DNA from: Phocoena phocoena
Lineage: Eukaryota > Chordata > Mammalia > Artiodactyla > Phocoenidae
Length of the DNA stretch: 64,000 bases
NCBI RefSeq assembly: GCF_963924675.1
Contig: NC_089224.1
Span: 67,379,464 to 67,443,463 of the forward strand
Direction: 5' to 3'
The position numbers were made by a program, and so were the translations under genes. Shown piece after piece: positions 21,782 through 34,452 of the stretch (the stretch's first letter is position 1; every line of letters starts with the position of its first letter). The notes beneath the pieces were generated by a model. The model had not been told where the DNA came from, made no database searches, and saw nothing but the letters and a program-made list of their open reading frames with translations.

Positions 21782-24700
21782 TATCAATCCATATTAACTT
21801 TATCAGACTCCATGCTTTCATTTTACAAAAGCTGCAATCACTTATAGCCAACAGACATCTCATTTGTCTCCAAATTACACTTTGATAATTCAGGTTGAGT
21901 TTCAATACCAAATACTCATATTTCAATCAACATATCTGCTTTAATTATATGCAGATATCTTCATTTGCTCCTTTCTTGGTATAAGTAGTATATGCAAAAG
22001 TAAAAGGCATGTTAAAATGGGAGAGAGTCTTATTTTACTTTGCAAAGGCATCATTTATGCCATAAAAACAAAACCATCATCTTATACATCATCCCATGGG
22101 AAAGCAGCTTTGATAATTTTGGCAAAGCACTATGCAAATTCTAGGAAATCGCAGAAATAATTGCCACCTTCCAAATTAAACTAAACTCATGTGAACATGT
22201 GTTTTAAATTACAGGTAATACACTGTAGGTGTTATTATTAGCATTAGAAGGTCTTTCAGAGTTTTTAAGAACCTCAACTTTCAAGACCCTAGCCAAATAT
22301 TCAGTTAGCCCTTTTAAATGTCATTCTAGGCTTCGGATTTCTTTTGCAGTGAAGCTCAAAAGTCTTTTCCTTTAATTCAGACTGAATGAAAACCCCACTG
22401 ATCAACTTTGAAATTCGCAAGAAGGAATATGGCTATCTTGGTGAGTCCTTTCTCCTTTAATTATTATACTAATTACCTATCATTATGTAATAAATTACCT
22501 TCAGATTTGCAGATATAAATAAAAAGAAGTAACTGGAAAAGTTTAGGAAGAGCAGTGGTATATAAGCAAATAATCTTATTTCACTTAATAAGAATCAAAA
22601 GAAAGGTACTATTCATTCTTCAACTGCTGTTCCCAATTCATCCCTAGAAGATTTTCTGGAAGTTATCACACTTCATGTCATAAGAGTAGTCATACAATAC
22701 ACAATTCAATTGATGGTTCAATTGGAGGAAAATAAGCAGCACTCTTAATTCTGTTAAAACAAAGGCAGGTGTCATTCAATTAGCTATGATGACTTTCATA
22801 ATTTGAACTCTCCACATATATGACATCCTAGTCACAAACACTAATTAAGTCCCCTCAGGATAGAGGCAGGATCATATATCTTATGTCTTATAGCAATTAC
22901 CTAACTAGAATGCTGAATAATTGTTCACAATATGCCAATGTGTTTCTCCCTACAGCAAGTTTTGTGCAAAACTTTTCATACATTCCGAGCAAAAAAAAAA
23001 AAATTCTGTACATAAAAGTTGCTAAATGTTCAAATAGTTTAATTTTGAGCTATACCAGAAATGGATACAATTAGGCTGTGTGGTTTTCACACTTCCTGAT
23101 TCACAAACTTGACCTATCTAAAGCCTTCTTAGTATATTCATGAATCAAACATTCTTTGCTTTTCTCTGAATGAGGTGATGATAGTGTGAACATAGTTCTA
23201 GAGCATGTCCAATATGACTTTGACATTTGTCTAAATCATATCCTTTCAAAATACTTCCCTCTTGGGATTTTAGGTAGTATTTCTTCATCCAGGTACACTG
23301 TTTCAGAAACCTGCTTCAATTTCTTACAAAGCGGCTGGGGGAGGAGGTATGGGTAGCAATAGAAAGCCCAAATTTTATACTTTTATTTATTAGGTGGTCT
23401 GGAAGATGAACTCCATTGTAAAGTCTTTAGGCACTTCTGATAGGATTTAATTCTTTAGGTTTTGATGCCATTTTCAATATAAAGGTGAATCTCCCAAGCA
23501 AAAGATTAGAAGACTACCAAAGAGTGATTGGCAGATCTTTCACCTTCATATTCCCCATTGGGACATGTAGGTTATACCTATCAAATTTCTAATGGCTCAT
23601 TACAATAAAGGGTTAGCAGAAATTCAACATGTTTTTCAAAGTAACACATTTTCTGCATTTCCATAATACATTTCTATGAAAAATAAAAGCAGTAGCAGCA
23701 TTAAATTATTAATATAACCATTTTCTCCTCAGTAAACCTACTTTTATTCCATCTCACATGGATCATGAACAATGTCTGCCAAAGATGATGTCCAGTATTT
23801 CAGGAAGTCAGTCTGACTTCCTTCTCCATATATCATTCCCTAAAGTCAGGTAAAATGACAACTATCTCTCCCCATACAAGTGTTACACAATGATGTAAAT
23901 TAAATTATCAGCTCAACCACAGGAAAAACATTCAAAGTGAAACCAGGCTCTGATGTCCTCCTTGATTTTGTCCTCAGTTAATTCTGACCATTTTGCGCCT
24001 TTATTTCTCGGGTTTCAGTTCTTAAGTTCCCATGCTCCAATATCTACTGACTGTTTAAGGAAGCCCTCTTTCTGGAGTTATGAATATAAAATTTGGCATT
24101 ACACATCTTTATTCTTCAAGGGCCGTTTACTCATAAACTCAATGTACCTCTAATCAGTAGAACTTTAAGCAATGAGAGTATGTGAGATTGTCAAGAAAAC
24201 TTAGGGAAAGGCAGATCTTCTTGGTGCTACTTAAATCACAACTCACAGTCATCTACTCTTCCTTGTAGAAGGGTATTGGGCTCTCTTTTTCCCTAGCACA
24301 CCTCAAAAATATTAACATTACTTTTGAAGAACACTTTTGAAAAACTTCCAACCATTGTTCTAAGAGATATTAATATTCTCTTTGACATGGCCCCCTACCA
24401 ACTGTACAATGTGGTACAAAATATCTCAGATTAGAATATTCTAAAATATATATGGTTGTATTGTGTCAAATGCACTTCTCTTCTTGAGATGGCCTTCCCT
24501 ACCTCCTTCCCTTGAAGAAGGGAAAAAATGACAGAATTTTACAAATCTTGTGCTACAAATCCAATGTGGAATTTTTAACATTTCTTGCAGTAAAATTTAA
24601 CCATATTAATACGGTTTTATTTATAGCATTTCTCATACCAGAATGGCAGAATAGGTTTACTACCACTAATATTAGTATATTTTGAAAAGTTTCTCACAGA

Positions 24701-25674
24701 TAAACATTTCAAAGTGCACAGCTCTTGCAATTCAAACATCTTCAGGGCACTTCTAAATCACTGAAATATTAAATTACAATCACTATAGTTCAATGTTGTA
24801 TAGGAAAACATACAACTACATTGATCCATGAATTTGTCATTCAAAAATCATCAAATAAATATTTTGAAGAAAATAAACTTCACTAAAAAGTAGCATAAAT
24901 TTAAAACAAAATCACCTTTCTACATCAAAAGTCATGAATCAAAAGAGGGATTGAATTAGTTACAGGAAGTATTTGCATGTTTCCTTTGATATAAACTCAG
25001 AATATAATTCAACAGGAAATATAATATACTTATTCATTCTTTAGAATGATAATATACTATGCATTTCTTAGAATAAGTTATTGATGGCCTGTTTTTTTCT
25101 TTTTAGTTAAATGGGAAAGAGGAAAATATGTTTTCATACAATTATCAACTCAAAGTCCTTAAATATGCCAAATATAAAAGTTATGCACGGAAACTATATA
25201 ATATCACCAAGATTCAGCCTCATGGATTGGGGTTTTCAAAGATTACTTTGCCTATTTAGATCTTTGTTAGAAGAGGGATTTCATTGTATTTAGAAAATGG
25301 AATTAATTAGGGCAGCCTGTGGAATTTATTCACATTTGCTATGTAAGAATTTATTCGCTTAAAAGGTTTCATTCTTTTGTCAAGGATTAGCTGAAGAGAA
25401 CTTTATAGCATCTAAATATAGCTCAGAGGAACAATTTAGTGCATCTTGAAATCCATTACATAAATGTAAAGTTTTTTCCCCATTGGAACTGGATGAGCCT
25501 TACATATACCAATTTTTGCACCTGTTTCAGATTCTTTTTTGGAAATTTATTTTGTAAATTTAAAAATAATTTTCTACATAGACACTGAATAATTATTTGG
25601 ATTCTTTTAGGGAAATGTTAAGTTATTGTCATACTCTTCAAAATAACCATCAGGGGAAAAGAGAGTGGCCAGAT
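21782..25674. other. Repeat-poor AT-rich DNA, nothing identified
   Basis: Nearly 3.9 kb in which I recognise no transposable element and no exon. Open frames (22883-23074, 23953-24153, 25111-25293) are short and A/T-driven. A short A-run (22991-23003) is the only simple repeat. Absence of old repeats over such a length can mean constraint, but it can also be chance or my limited sensitivity. Confidence 0.5.
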
Positions 25675-25790
25675 TACAAATTCCTGGAGGGCAAGAATTA
25701 GGTCATAGTCATCTTTTTATCCCTGGCATCCCATTTACCGAGTAAGCAATAACAAGTGTTATCTTGAATGAGTGAACGAATAAATGCATT
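25675..25790 (+). repeat. L2 LINE 3' end
   Basis: 'aaattcctggagggcaagaatt', 'atctttttatccctggcatcc', 'gtgttatcttgaatgagtgaacg' match the L2 3' terminus. Confidence 0.7.
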
Positions 25791-27615
25791 GTAAATCTAG
25801 CCATGACTTTTAGCCAATGGGATGCATTATTTTTACCATACGACTTTACCCATTAGTTTAACATCTTTTATCTAAGTCTACATTTACTCTAATATAGATA
25901 GTTTCTGAAAGTGTCAATATAAGTTTAAATGTTTGCATTAAACACCCAGAATTAAACAACAACAACAACAAGTGTATTTTTTCATTTTTGGAACCAAAAA
26001 TAAATTTGAAACAAAACAATTTCTTGTGCTTAATGCTTTTACAAAAACATATTTAGTGTTTAAGGTAGAGTTGGAGAAGGAATATAGGAAAGAAAAAAGA
26101 GAGAGAAAGGACACAAGAGTGAGAGAGGGAGGGAGGAATACCAACATTTTTGAGAAAAAGCAAAATAAAACAAAACAGAAGTCTGTAGTCTACCCACTGT
26201 AGGATTAGGTCTGCTACAAGGAATTCATAGTAGTATCTAGGTCATGCCAGGAATAACATTTTAATTGAACATTTTTGGTTCCTAGAAGGATACCAAATTT
26301 TCTGGGTTGAAAATTTCCTACAATGTAGATTCTGCTTTATATTATTAGTTGATCATTAGAACTTTTCTGAACATTGTGTCTTTGTTAAACTATTTCTTTT
26401 ATTTCCAAAGATATAAAAAGCTTTTAAAATGCTCTAAGTTTCTTAGATTCCAAGAGAAATGCAAATGGAGGAAAATACCTCAAAATGATTGCTTTGTAAG
26501 ATTTAAAGTTAATAGCAGAATACATTCCTTCACCTACATGCACAGTTCTTCAAACAGACCTTGAACCTCAGGCAATCACACACTCACCAGTTCTCTTGTT
26601 TCACACCTTTAAATTTAAAATCCTCTTCAGTGGTAATGATGGCAAAGCTGCTAGAGCTCTTTCCGCTTATACCCTCATAGCTCTTTTCACTATAGTTCTG
26701 GTGGCCTTTTCTTAACTGTATCTAGCCAAAAAATTCAATTGGTTCAACACTTTAAAAATAATTCTGGTTTGAAGCCTGGGTTCATGTAAAAACGCTTTAC
26801 AGAATATACTGGAATTCTATTATGCAATGTATGAATGCCTCATAAGCTTACTAATTTGATATGCTATGAAATCTAAACTCAACTGGAAAAAAACAAGTTA
26901 TAGAAATAAACATTATGTATGCAGACTCATTTTAAAAGTAAAGGTTTAAGAAATGGACTTTGTGCAAATTAGTGTTGATTTAAAATATTCTTAAGCGAAA
27001 ATCCATCTCATGTGACTTTATTCAGGACATTCATTTCATCAGACATCCAGCAGCAATGCTCATTTCAACACTGAGCACACAGAATCAGGATGACTCAGAT
27101 ATACATTGCTTTTGGAAGGAGACTTTAAGACAAAAGCATCTCTCACATTTGCATATGTGTCAACTTGGGAAATCACTGCCTCTCAACAGCTCTAAATAGT
27201 TTTTTTGTGGCAGACAGATGTGGAAAGCAATATTTCAGGCATAAGTTTCCATTGTCCTTCAGCAGCACAAGGTACTGGGCTATGTACAGAGGGTGGCTGT
27301 GATACAGACTAGAAGCCACAAAGAAATCGAGGCATCTCCAGCTTAGGTCACTAAATCCTCAGAGGCAGTTTGTTCACTGGCAAATGATCCACAGGATCCA
27401 CAGGATGAGTTTCAGCTCTAAAAGGCTGACCCTGTGAAATGATCAGTTAGCTGAGGAAGTGTATGATTCCCCGTAGCCAAACACCCTCTATAACTGTATA
27501 GCCCTGCTCTGAAAAGTCTAGATCCTTAATGGGTTAAATAGAGAAAATGACCTGTTCATTTAACATTGACTTTTGTTAACAGAACAACATTTCAATGAAG
27601 GAATTTAGATTTTGA
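25791..27615. other. No gene; minor simple repeats
   Basis: AT-rich unique DNA. Contains (CAA)n at 25957-25971 and an irregular purine-rich run at 26068-26140. Open frames around 25938-26202 on both strands coincide with these low-complexity runs and are not genes. Confidence 0.55.
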
Positions 27616-27773
27616 TGCAATTCCATTCCTGGGTATATATCCAAAAGAAATGAAAACGCTAATTCGAAAAGATATATGCACCCCAATGTTCACAGCAGCA
27701 CTATTCACAATAGCCAAGATGTGGAAGAACCTAAATGTTCATCAGACAGATGAACGGATAAAGATGATGTGGT

Positions 27774-27829
<56 letters not shown>

Positions 27830-28300
27830 GAATATTACACAGCCATAAAAGAGAATGAAATTCTGCCATTTGCAGCAACATGGATGGACCTAGAGAATAT
27901 TATGGTTAGTGAAGTAAGTCAAACAGAGAAAGACAAATGCTGTATGATATCACTTATATGTGGAATCTAAAAAGTAATGCAAATGAATTTATATAGGAAA
28001 ATAGAAATAGACTCACAGATATAGAAAACAAACTAGTGGTTACCAGTGGGGAGAGGGAAGGGGGGCAGGGGCAAGACAGGGGGATGAAATTAAGAGATAC
28101 AAACTACTGTATATAAAACAGATAAGCAACAAGGATATATTGTACAGCACAGGGAATCACAGCTATTATCTTGTAATAACTTTTATTTTTTTGTAATAAC
28201 TTTCAAAGGAATGTAAACTGTAAAAGCACTGAATCACTACGCTGTACACCTGCAATTAATATTGTAAATCAACTATACTTCAATAAAAACAGAAATCAAT
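27616..28300 (+). mobile_element. L1 LINE 3' fragment carrying a CA microsatellite
   Basis: Starts in the last part of ORF2 ('caattccattcctgggtatatatcc') and runs through 'atgcaccccaatgttcacagcagcac', 'aggaatattacacagccat', the ORF2 stop after 'cacttatatgtggaatc', and a 3'UTR ending 'tacacctgcaattaatattgtaaatcaac..tatacttcaataaaaa'. This 3'UTR type differs from that of the 19.5 and 51-58 kb copies and marks an older L1 subfamily. An extra ~17-bp duplication ('tgtaataactttt') occurs at about 28171-28204. Confidence 0.93.
27775..27825. repeat. (CA)n microsatellite within L1 ORF2
   Basis: About 25 uninterrupted CA units, translated as a His-Thr run, sit where other L1 copies in the window read 'atggtacatatatacaatgg'. 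The array grew from the short alternating sequence in the L1 coding region. Confidence 0.97.
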
Positions 28301-28496
28301 TTAAGTTGGCTACCTAAAAATTTAATTCTACAGTATTCAATTCAGAACCTGACAAAGAAAGATAATTTTATATTATCATTGCTGTTATTTATTGCTCTTA
28401 TTACTGATACTAATGCTGATGTTACTTTTTATAATTATTATTAGTTCTACTTCTATTACTATGACCATTGTTATCATTACCACAACCACTCTTTGC

Positions 28497-29655
28497 CTGG
28501 GCCTTCTGTAATAGCCTCCCCACTAATTTTACTAGCTCTACTCTAATACTTTCATTATCCATCATTGCCTTCATCACTTTTATCATTCATACTGCAACCA
28601 GACTGAGCTTTCAAAAGTATGAATGAGACCTAATTCAAAAAGACGCAAGCACCCCAATGTTCATTGCAGCACTATTTACAATAGTCAGGTCATGGAAGCA
28701 ACCTAAATGCCCATCGACAGAAGAATGGATAAAGAAGATGTGGTTCATGTATACAATGGAATACTACTCAGCCGTAAAAAGGAACAAAATTGGGTCATTT
28801 GTAGAGATGTGGATGGATCTAGAGACTGTCATACAGATGAAGTAAGTCAGAAAGAGAAAAACAAATATCATATATTAACACATATATGTAGAATCTAGAA
28901 AAATGGTACAGATGAACCAGTTTGCAGGGCAGATGTAGAGAACAAATGTATGGACACCAAGGGGGGAAAGTGGTGGGGGTAGGGGTGGTGGTGTGATGAA
29001 TTGGGAGATTGGGATTGACATATATACACTAATATGTATAAAATGGATAACTAATAAGAACCTGCTGTGTAAAAAAATAAATTAAATTCAAAAAAAATTA
29101 AAAAGTATGAATGAGACCTTATCACACCTCTGCTGAAAGTCCTCCAGTAATTGCCCATCTGCTCAAAGTAAAATGCAAGCTGCTGATCCTGTTAACTATG
29201 AATAATCTTGTCCCTGTTTACCAATATCATACCACACTAGTGTAGCTGGGGTACAGGGGAAGGCACAGCTCATTGTACACTGGCCCTCAATGCCCCCAAT
29301 CTTACTGAACTAATTTGGGTCCCAGAGCCTTTGCACCTGCTGTTCCCACCACCTGGAATTCTCACGCCCCAGCCTTTGTGTGGAGCTTCCTGACAGCTAC
29401 TGTCATTTCCATGGTTCAACTGTCACCTCCTGATGGAGTGCTTTCCTGGATGCCCAGTGCTGTGCTATCACTCTCTAGATTATCATCTCATCTTTTTATT
29501 GCTTTTGGCATAACTTGCAATTTTTCTGTTCAAGTTTTCACTGTCTCTCTAAGATGTAAACTTCATGAGGGCAGGAATCTTGTCTGTTTTCACATAAAAT
29601 TGTCATCAATCCATTGTAAGTACTCAATAAAAATATTTTGAACAAACAAATGGAG
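28497..29655 (+). repeat. L2 LINE, 3' part, split by an L1 insertion
   Basis: Long plus-strand L2: 'gccttctgtaatagcctccccac', 'tactgcaaccagactgagctttc', then after the L1 'cttatcacacctctgctgaaagtcc', 'cagagcctttgcacctgctgttccc', 'tggaattctcacgcc', 'aactgtcacctcctgatgga', 'tgtaaacttcatgagggcagg', ending 'aagtactcaataaa'. The reading frame is destroyed. L1 28632-29100 sits inside it. Confidence 0.9.
28632..29100 (+). mobile_element. L1 LINE, short 5'-truncated insertion with perfect 19-bp TSD
   Basis: TSD AAAAGTATGAATGAGACCT at 28613-28631 and 29101-29119, identical. The body holds the last ~90 codons of ORF2 ('acaatggaatactactcagcc', 'agaaagagaaaaacaaatatc') and a shortened 3'UTR with a G-rich tract at 28961-28993 and an A-rich tail 'aaaaaaataaattaaattc'. 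Perfect TSD suggests it is among the younger L1 insertions here, and it is younger than the L2 it interrupts. Confidence 0.97.
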
Positions 29656-29669
29656 GAATAAATTATTAT

Positions 29670-29850
29670 TAATGGGAGCTTGTATTTACTGATCACTTAC
29701 TAAGAACCAATGTGCTGTGATTACATTATCATAATTAATCTGCAGTGTCAGACTGTAAGGGAAGAAGTGTTAATTATCTCAGTTTTATAGCCTATAACAT
29801 ATGCAAGGCTTAGGGAGGAAGACAAATGGGGACCCAGACACTTTGAGTCC
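29670..29850 (-). repeat. MIR SINE fragment
   Basis: 'tttactgatcacttactaagaacc', 'ttacattatcataattaatc', 'ttatctcagttttatag', 'aggcttagggaggaagac' fits a diverged reverse-complement MIR. Confidence 0.55.
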
Positions 29851-30340
29851 AAATACTCAAAAGTTATAAACCAAGCTAATAAACTGTTACATAAAATACA
29901 TTCTCTACCCTTATCTTGGCAATATAACATCATAAAACACGTAAGATCAGGCTTGAATTTTTTAATTCCTCAGATTCCACACAAGGATGCAGAGATATGG
30001 GAAAAGATCATTCTGGACCCCCAACCCCCAGCCTACCTCCCTTATCTCCCACCCTAGGCCATGTCCCATACTGCAAGGGTCTGTGGACAGCCCAGCTCCC
30101 ATGTCCAAGCTCAGTCCCTGCCCCATCAAATAGCTCTCCCTGGAGGACACTTTGTTCCTGTGGTCTATCCATGGGAAGACAGGTGAGGAGAGAGGCCTTT
30201 GCAGGACCTGGAAGTGGGTACAAGGCCATGTGCATAAAAGGCCTCAGGAATCCAGAAGCATGTTCTAAAAGTGGAGATACAGGCTCCAGGTAAGAACATC
30301 CTTTTGGTGGCATGAACTTCATCTTGTGAAGAAAGGTGTG
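29851..30340. other. GC-richer block without identified content
   Basis: From about 29990 to 30340 the sequence is clearly more GC-rich and CpG-poor than its AT-rich surroundings ('cagcctacctcccttatctcccac', 'tccctggaggacac', 'ggcctttgcaggacctgg'). Open frames exist on both strands (29997-30293, 30008-30322), which is expected of GC-rich DNA with few stops. I do not recognise a protein in either. It might be a degraded repeat or regulatory element. Confidence 0.4.
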
Positions 30341-30779
30341 GCCAGAGGAAAAGCAGAGCTTTCTAAAGCAGGGACCCCTTTCACCCGAGTCTAAAACTAA
30401 AACTAAGACTCAAAAGTTGGAGCCTTAAAAGAATGAGTGGCAGTTTGATTTCAAATCCAGCCATTCTGATTGCAATACCCATGCTTTTAAGCACTCTGAC
30501 AACCATTTCAAATCACAGTTAACATAGAAAATGACAATGTTTGTAATGCATATTGGGGTAAATCATTCAAGGTACCCTAAGCCCTGTCATGCTGCCTTGA
30601 ATGCTAAGACGATCAGTATTTAGACATATCAAAGATCATTTGAGGCAAACCAGTGTATTGAACACTAGAAAGTTGAACACTGTGCTTTACTTTTCATTGT
30701 AAATGCCATGAAATTATAAAGATCACATCAAAATGTAAGCCAGACTATTTGAATAACAGGTAATTTCATTCCAGCAAAT
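30341..30779. other. No clear feature; possible MIR trace
   Basis: A faint reverse MIR-like phrase ('gcagtttgatttcaaatccagcc', 'ttttaagcactctgac') is at about 30430-30500; otherwise unique. Confidence 0.4.
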
Positions 30780-31640
30780 GTTACTGAGTTCTTGCTTTGT
30801 ACAAAACACTCTGCTAAGTGCTTGGGGCAGGGAAGTGAGAATAGCTACAAAGATAAATCAGATATAGTCACCATCTTCAAAAGATGTGTCATTTGTGGAG
30901 GAAAATACAAATGTACTATTGGATACAATAAAAAGCAGCATAAGTGAAGTGATTTGATAGCACTATAAGAAATTTAGTTTAGGAGTACAGGGAATGTTGG
31001 GTTAATTCTCAACGAAGGATCAAGAGAAGGAGTTTATGAAACTCCAGATGGCATTTGAAGTGGATTTTGAAAGGTAAGTAGGACTTCAGTAGTTCAGGTT
31101 GGTGGGGAGGACTTCCTGGGTTGCTAGAACAACATGAGCAGAGGCAGGACAGTCAGAGTGACTGGTACATCGTGGGCAAGTCCAAGGTGGGTAGAATGAA
31201 GAATACTCTGGGAGAAGATGTTGGAAAAGTAGTTTTATGTCAGACTAAGCAAGAGTATGAATGAAATGTGAAGACATCTGAATTTTATCTTTAGACCACA
31301 GGGAGGCACTGATGAATTTTGTTGAGGCAAGGAGTAACGTAATTTTAATTGTTTTGAGAACATAGCTGAAGGAATTCGTAAGAAGAATAAATTAGTAGTG
31401 CCAAGGATGTGCAGATGAGCTGGGTTTTACACAGGGCAGTAGTGGTGGAAATGCAAAGAATTTGATAGAATTATGGAGAAGTCGAATAAACTGGGATGAG
31501 TAATCACTTGATAAGGGGCTCCCAATAGGGGCTGACAATGATTTGGAAGTGTGTAGCCTGGACAACTAGAAGGATAGTGGCTAAAGGCTCGGGAGACAGG
31601 AATAAATGTTATCAAATACATGGGTTTGGAGTTTATGTTG
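30780..31640 (+). repeat. Ancient LINE-like mammal-wide repeat (long copy)
   Basis: 'gttactgagttcttgctttgtac', 'gctaagtgcttggggcaggg', 'gcagaggcaggacagtcagagtgactgg', 'agaccacagggaggcactgatgaattttgttgaggcaaggag', 'tggacaactagaaggatagtgg' is the longest copy of the repeat also present at 14.0, 42.8, 47.3 and 62.4 kb, all in the same orientation. Probably an old L1M-group 3' region; no ORF survives. Confidence 0.65.
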
Positions 31641-33599
31641 GAAAAGAGGAGGGCTCAACTTCCCCAGAGAGGGAAAGAATGGAAAAGAGATTTACAGAAA
31701 ATAAGTGGTAAGGACATCTCATGAAGTTAATAAAGAATGGCTCGTATTTTCTCAGTGAAGCAGAATCCAAGATCATCAGTTGAGAAGGAAGGGATTAGAG
31801 TAGGGCTGGGGTTTTAAATAGTTTTAAAACTTTTAAAATTATGGGACTTGAATGAGGGTTTGGGAAATGGATTGCTGAATAATTTGGACCCTTATTTGGT
31901 TGCCTAATGTACCCTTTACTTGATCCACTGATATGTGGAGAAGTAAATTCAATAAAAGTTCTAACACTAAAATGGTTTTGCCGGAATGTTTTATGTTCTT
32001 CTCTAGAGTTTGTAGATACTTAAATGATTTTTTTTTTAAATTTCAAAGTATTTATATTTTAGAAACAATTAGAAAAAAGGCATGTTTGTCATGTCTGCAA
32101 ATAAGACTGATCATATTTTGGATTTGTGAATGGATGAAATCAATGAAAACGAGTAGAACAGTGAACAGAGAGTTGTGTACAAACTAAATAAAATTACTTA
32201 AGGTGCTTCCCCTTTACACGTTTTAGCATATGGTTCTGGAAAATGAGATGTTTTCCCAAGCCCTTCAGTCTTGGCAATAATATAAAATGGATTGAGATTT
32301 TCAACTAAAAGGAAAAAAAGAAGAGTAAACAATGGCTTTAATGAAAAGCACCCAGAATTGAATTGGCCCTATTTAAGAGCCATTTAGACAAATAGCTGGT
32401 TTCACAAAATTAACTGACATTTGCCTACAATACTATCAATCTAATTTTAGGGAGTAAATAATAATGGGATTTATTCTGTCATCTCAAAATTGGCCCCTGT
32501 AAATTCACACAGTTCTAATTTATCTACCCTAATATAAGGCAGATTTAATTGTAAGACACTTTAATTAGTGCTCACTCTGTATTTGGTAGTTAGTTGCTAC
32601 CATTTCAGCCTCTTCAGGTTTTATGTGCATCCTGCAATTCTAGTGTACTGCAAAGCAAATATAGATCACCAAAAGGTTACCTCTCAGAATACTTAATAAA
32701 GATAAAAAATAGCAAAATAGAAACTCTATTTCAAATGCCAGACTACTGCACAACTCGATTAAAGGAACATAATCTGAGCTCCAAGAACCTAAAATTATTT
32801 CAGTACGAGACAACAGTGGCAGCAGGAAGGAATGAGTGATACCTGAGGAGAAGAATAGAAATTGGCACCTCACTGCATGTGGGGGTCAAAGTCCAAAGTG
32901 TCCAGCCCAGGTTACCTGGAGAAGGACTGGGATGACAGAGCTCAAGGAGTCAGGAAAGAAAAGAATCAAAAACACTAGCGGAGGAAATAGGAAGGGAGGA
33001 GAGGTATTCCATACTTGAAAATGAGAGGGAAGGAGGAGAGACTCAGAAATGACAAAAGGAGGATCAACCTATGAGCTGACCTTTATTTTCTCAGGGATAC
33101 AAGGTAATCAGCCCAGTGTGAGGGAACAGCTGCTGTGGGAAACGGGCTAGTGGAATACAGGATAGATTCCCTTCTCCTGCCTGATAATTACTGATGGTCT
33201 AGAATCACCATTCCTGGCAGAAATATGAAATCCAACATTTATGAACTAGGGTTTAAAACAAGGAGGCCCAGAACCCCAAGTCTTCATTTTATAAATACTC
33301 TATTTTACTAGCTAGAGTGAAGATTTTAAAGCTGATATAATAGCGAAATATTTGAGGGAATAAATAGGAGACCAGTTTTTCCTGAGCTGACAGCACAATC
33401 TCAAAGGCTAATGGATCATCATTCCCAAAGGGTCCATGAGCCAAGAACATTACAACTACTGAGATTTTAAGCAAACTCTCCCTCTTATCTGATTACTGAA
33501 TTTTTCCAAGCTCTCCCACACCTCCACCAAGTGAGAAAAAGGTAGGACACCAGAAATTATTGGTTGTCTACACTAAGCCCATCCACCCTTCTTGTCTGT
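31641..33599. other. No recognisable feature
   Basis: About 2 kb of AT-rich unique DNA with scattered purine-rich phrases (32935-33060). The open frames at 32594-32873 overlap on opposite strands and show no domain. Confidence 0.5.
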
Positions 33600-34085
33600 T
33601 TCTCACTGGAAAATTCTCCCCTCCACTATGTGACTCAGTGGTAAACTAAATAGTCTGAGCCATCATGGAAATCAAATTGCTTTGCAGAGGAAATAGCAGG
33701 AATGGATTGGTTCAGAAAGGAGTATACATACAAGTTCTGGCCAATGAGACCTGAGGGAGTTGCCTGCAGGACCTCTGGGTATGGTTAAACATTATCTTTT
33801 TTTCTCTGGACATTCTGGTGTTTGAATGTGGCTTCTGGAAAGATACAATCATCTATTAACCGTGAGGGGACAAGCCAGAAGACAATGCTGACAGGTTGCG
33901 AATGCGAGAAGGGGAAGACAGAAAGGGTATCTGTCAGGTTCTATGTTAACCAACCCTGGAAACATCACACCTCAGCCCTCTCTTCTATATGAGATAACAC
34001 ATTTTTCTTACATGTTACTTAAAGTTTTTGTTTGTTGTTAGTTGAAGCAAATCCCATCTTAACTGATTTAAAGGGGTGGGGCATA
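33600..34085 (+). repeat. Old dispersed repeat, LTR-like (family not assigned)
   Basis: 'ctatgtgactcagtggtaaac', 'gttctggccaatgagacctgaggga', 'tgcctgcaggacctctggg', 'gaggggacaagccagaag', 'tatatgagataacacatttttctta' and 'cccatcttaactgat' match a medium-reiterated mammalian repeat, probably the same broad family as at 2440-2815. Confidence 0.5.
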
Positions 34086-34165
34086 GGAGAAAGCTCCTAT
34101 TCTCAGCTAATTACCAACGTCTCTCATTTTCTGATTGATTCTCCCATTCAGCAAAGGTACTTTTA

Positions 34166-34440
34166 AAACTTATTATTATTATTTTTTTTTAATTTAGTTT
34201 TGGCTGCATTGGGTCTTCGCTGCTCCGCGCGGGCTTTCTCTAGTTGTGGTGCGTGGGCTTCTGGTTGCAGTGGTTTCTCTTGTTCTGGAGCACTGGCTCT
34301 AGGTGCATAGGCTTCAGCAGCTGTGGTGCACGAGCTTAGTTGCTCTGCGGCATGTTGGATCTTCCTGGACCAGTGATCAAACCTGTGTCCCCTGCAGTGG
34401 CAGGCGGATTCCTAACCACTGCACCACCAGGGAAGTCCCC
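34166..34440 (-). mobile_element. CHR-1-type long tRNA-derived SINE
   Basis: Minus strand begins 'ggacttccctggtggtgcagtgg', with 'gggacacaggtttgat' as the degenerate B-box region. It then carries a long GC-rich body ('ctcgtgcaccacagctgctg', 'agagaaagcccgcgcgg') and ends 'gacccaatgcagccaaaact' plus an A-rich tail. It is about 60 bp longer than the CHR-2 copies and has a different body, so it is another cetartiodactyl SINE subfamily. TSD AAGGTACTTTTA at 34154-34165 and AAGGCACTTTTA at 34441-34452 (one mismatch), consistent with greater age. Confidence 0.92.
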
Positions 34441-34452
34441 AAGGCACTTTTA

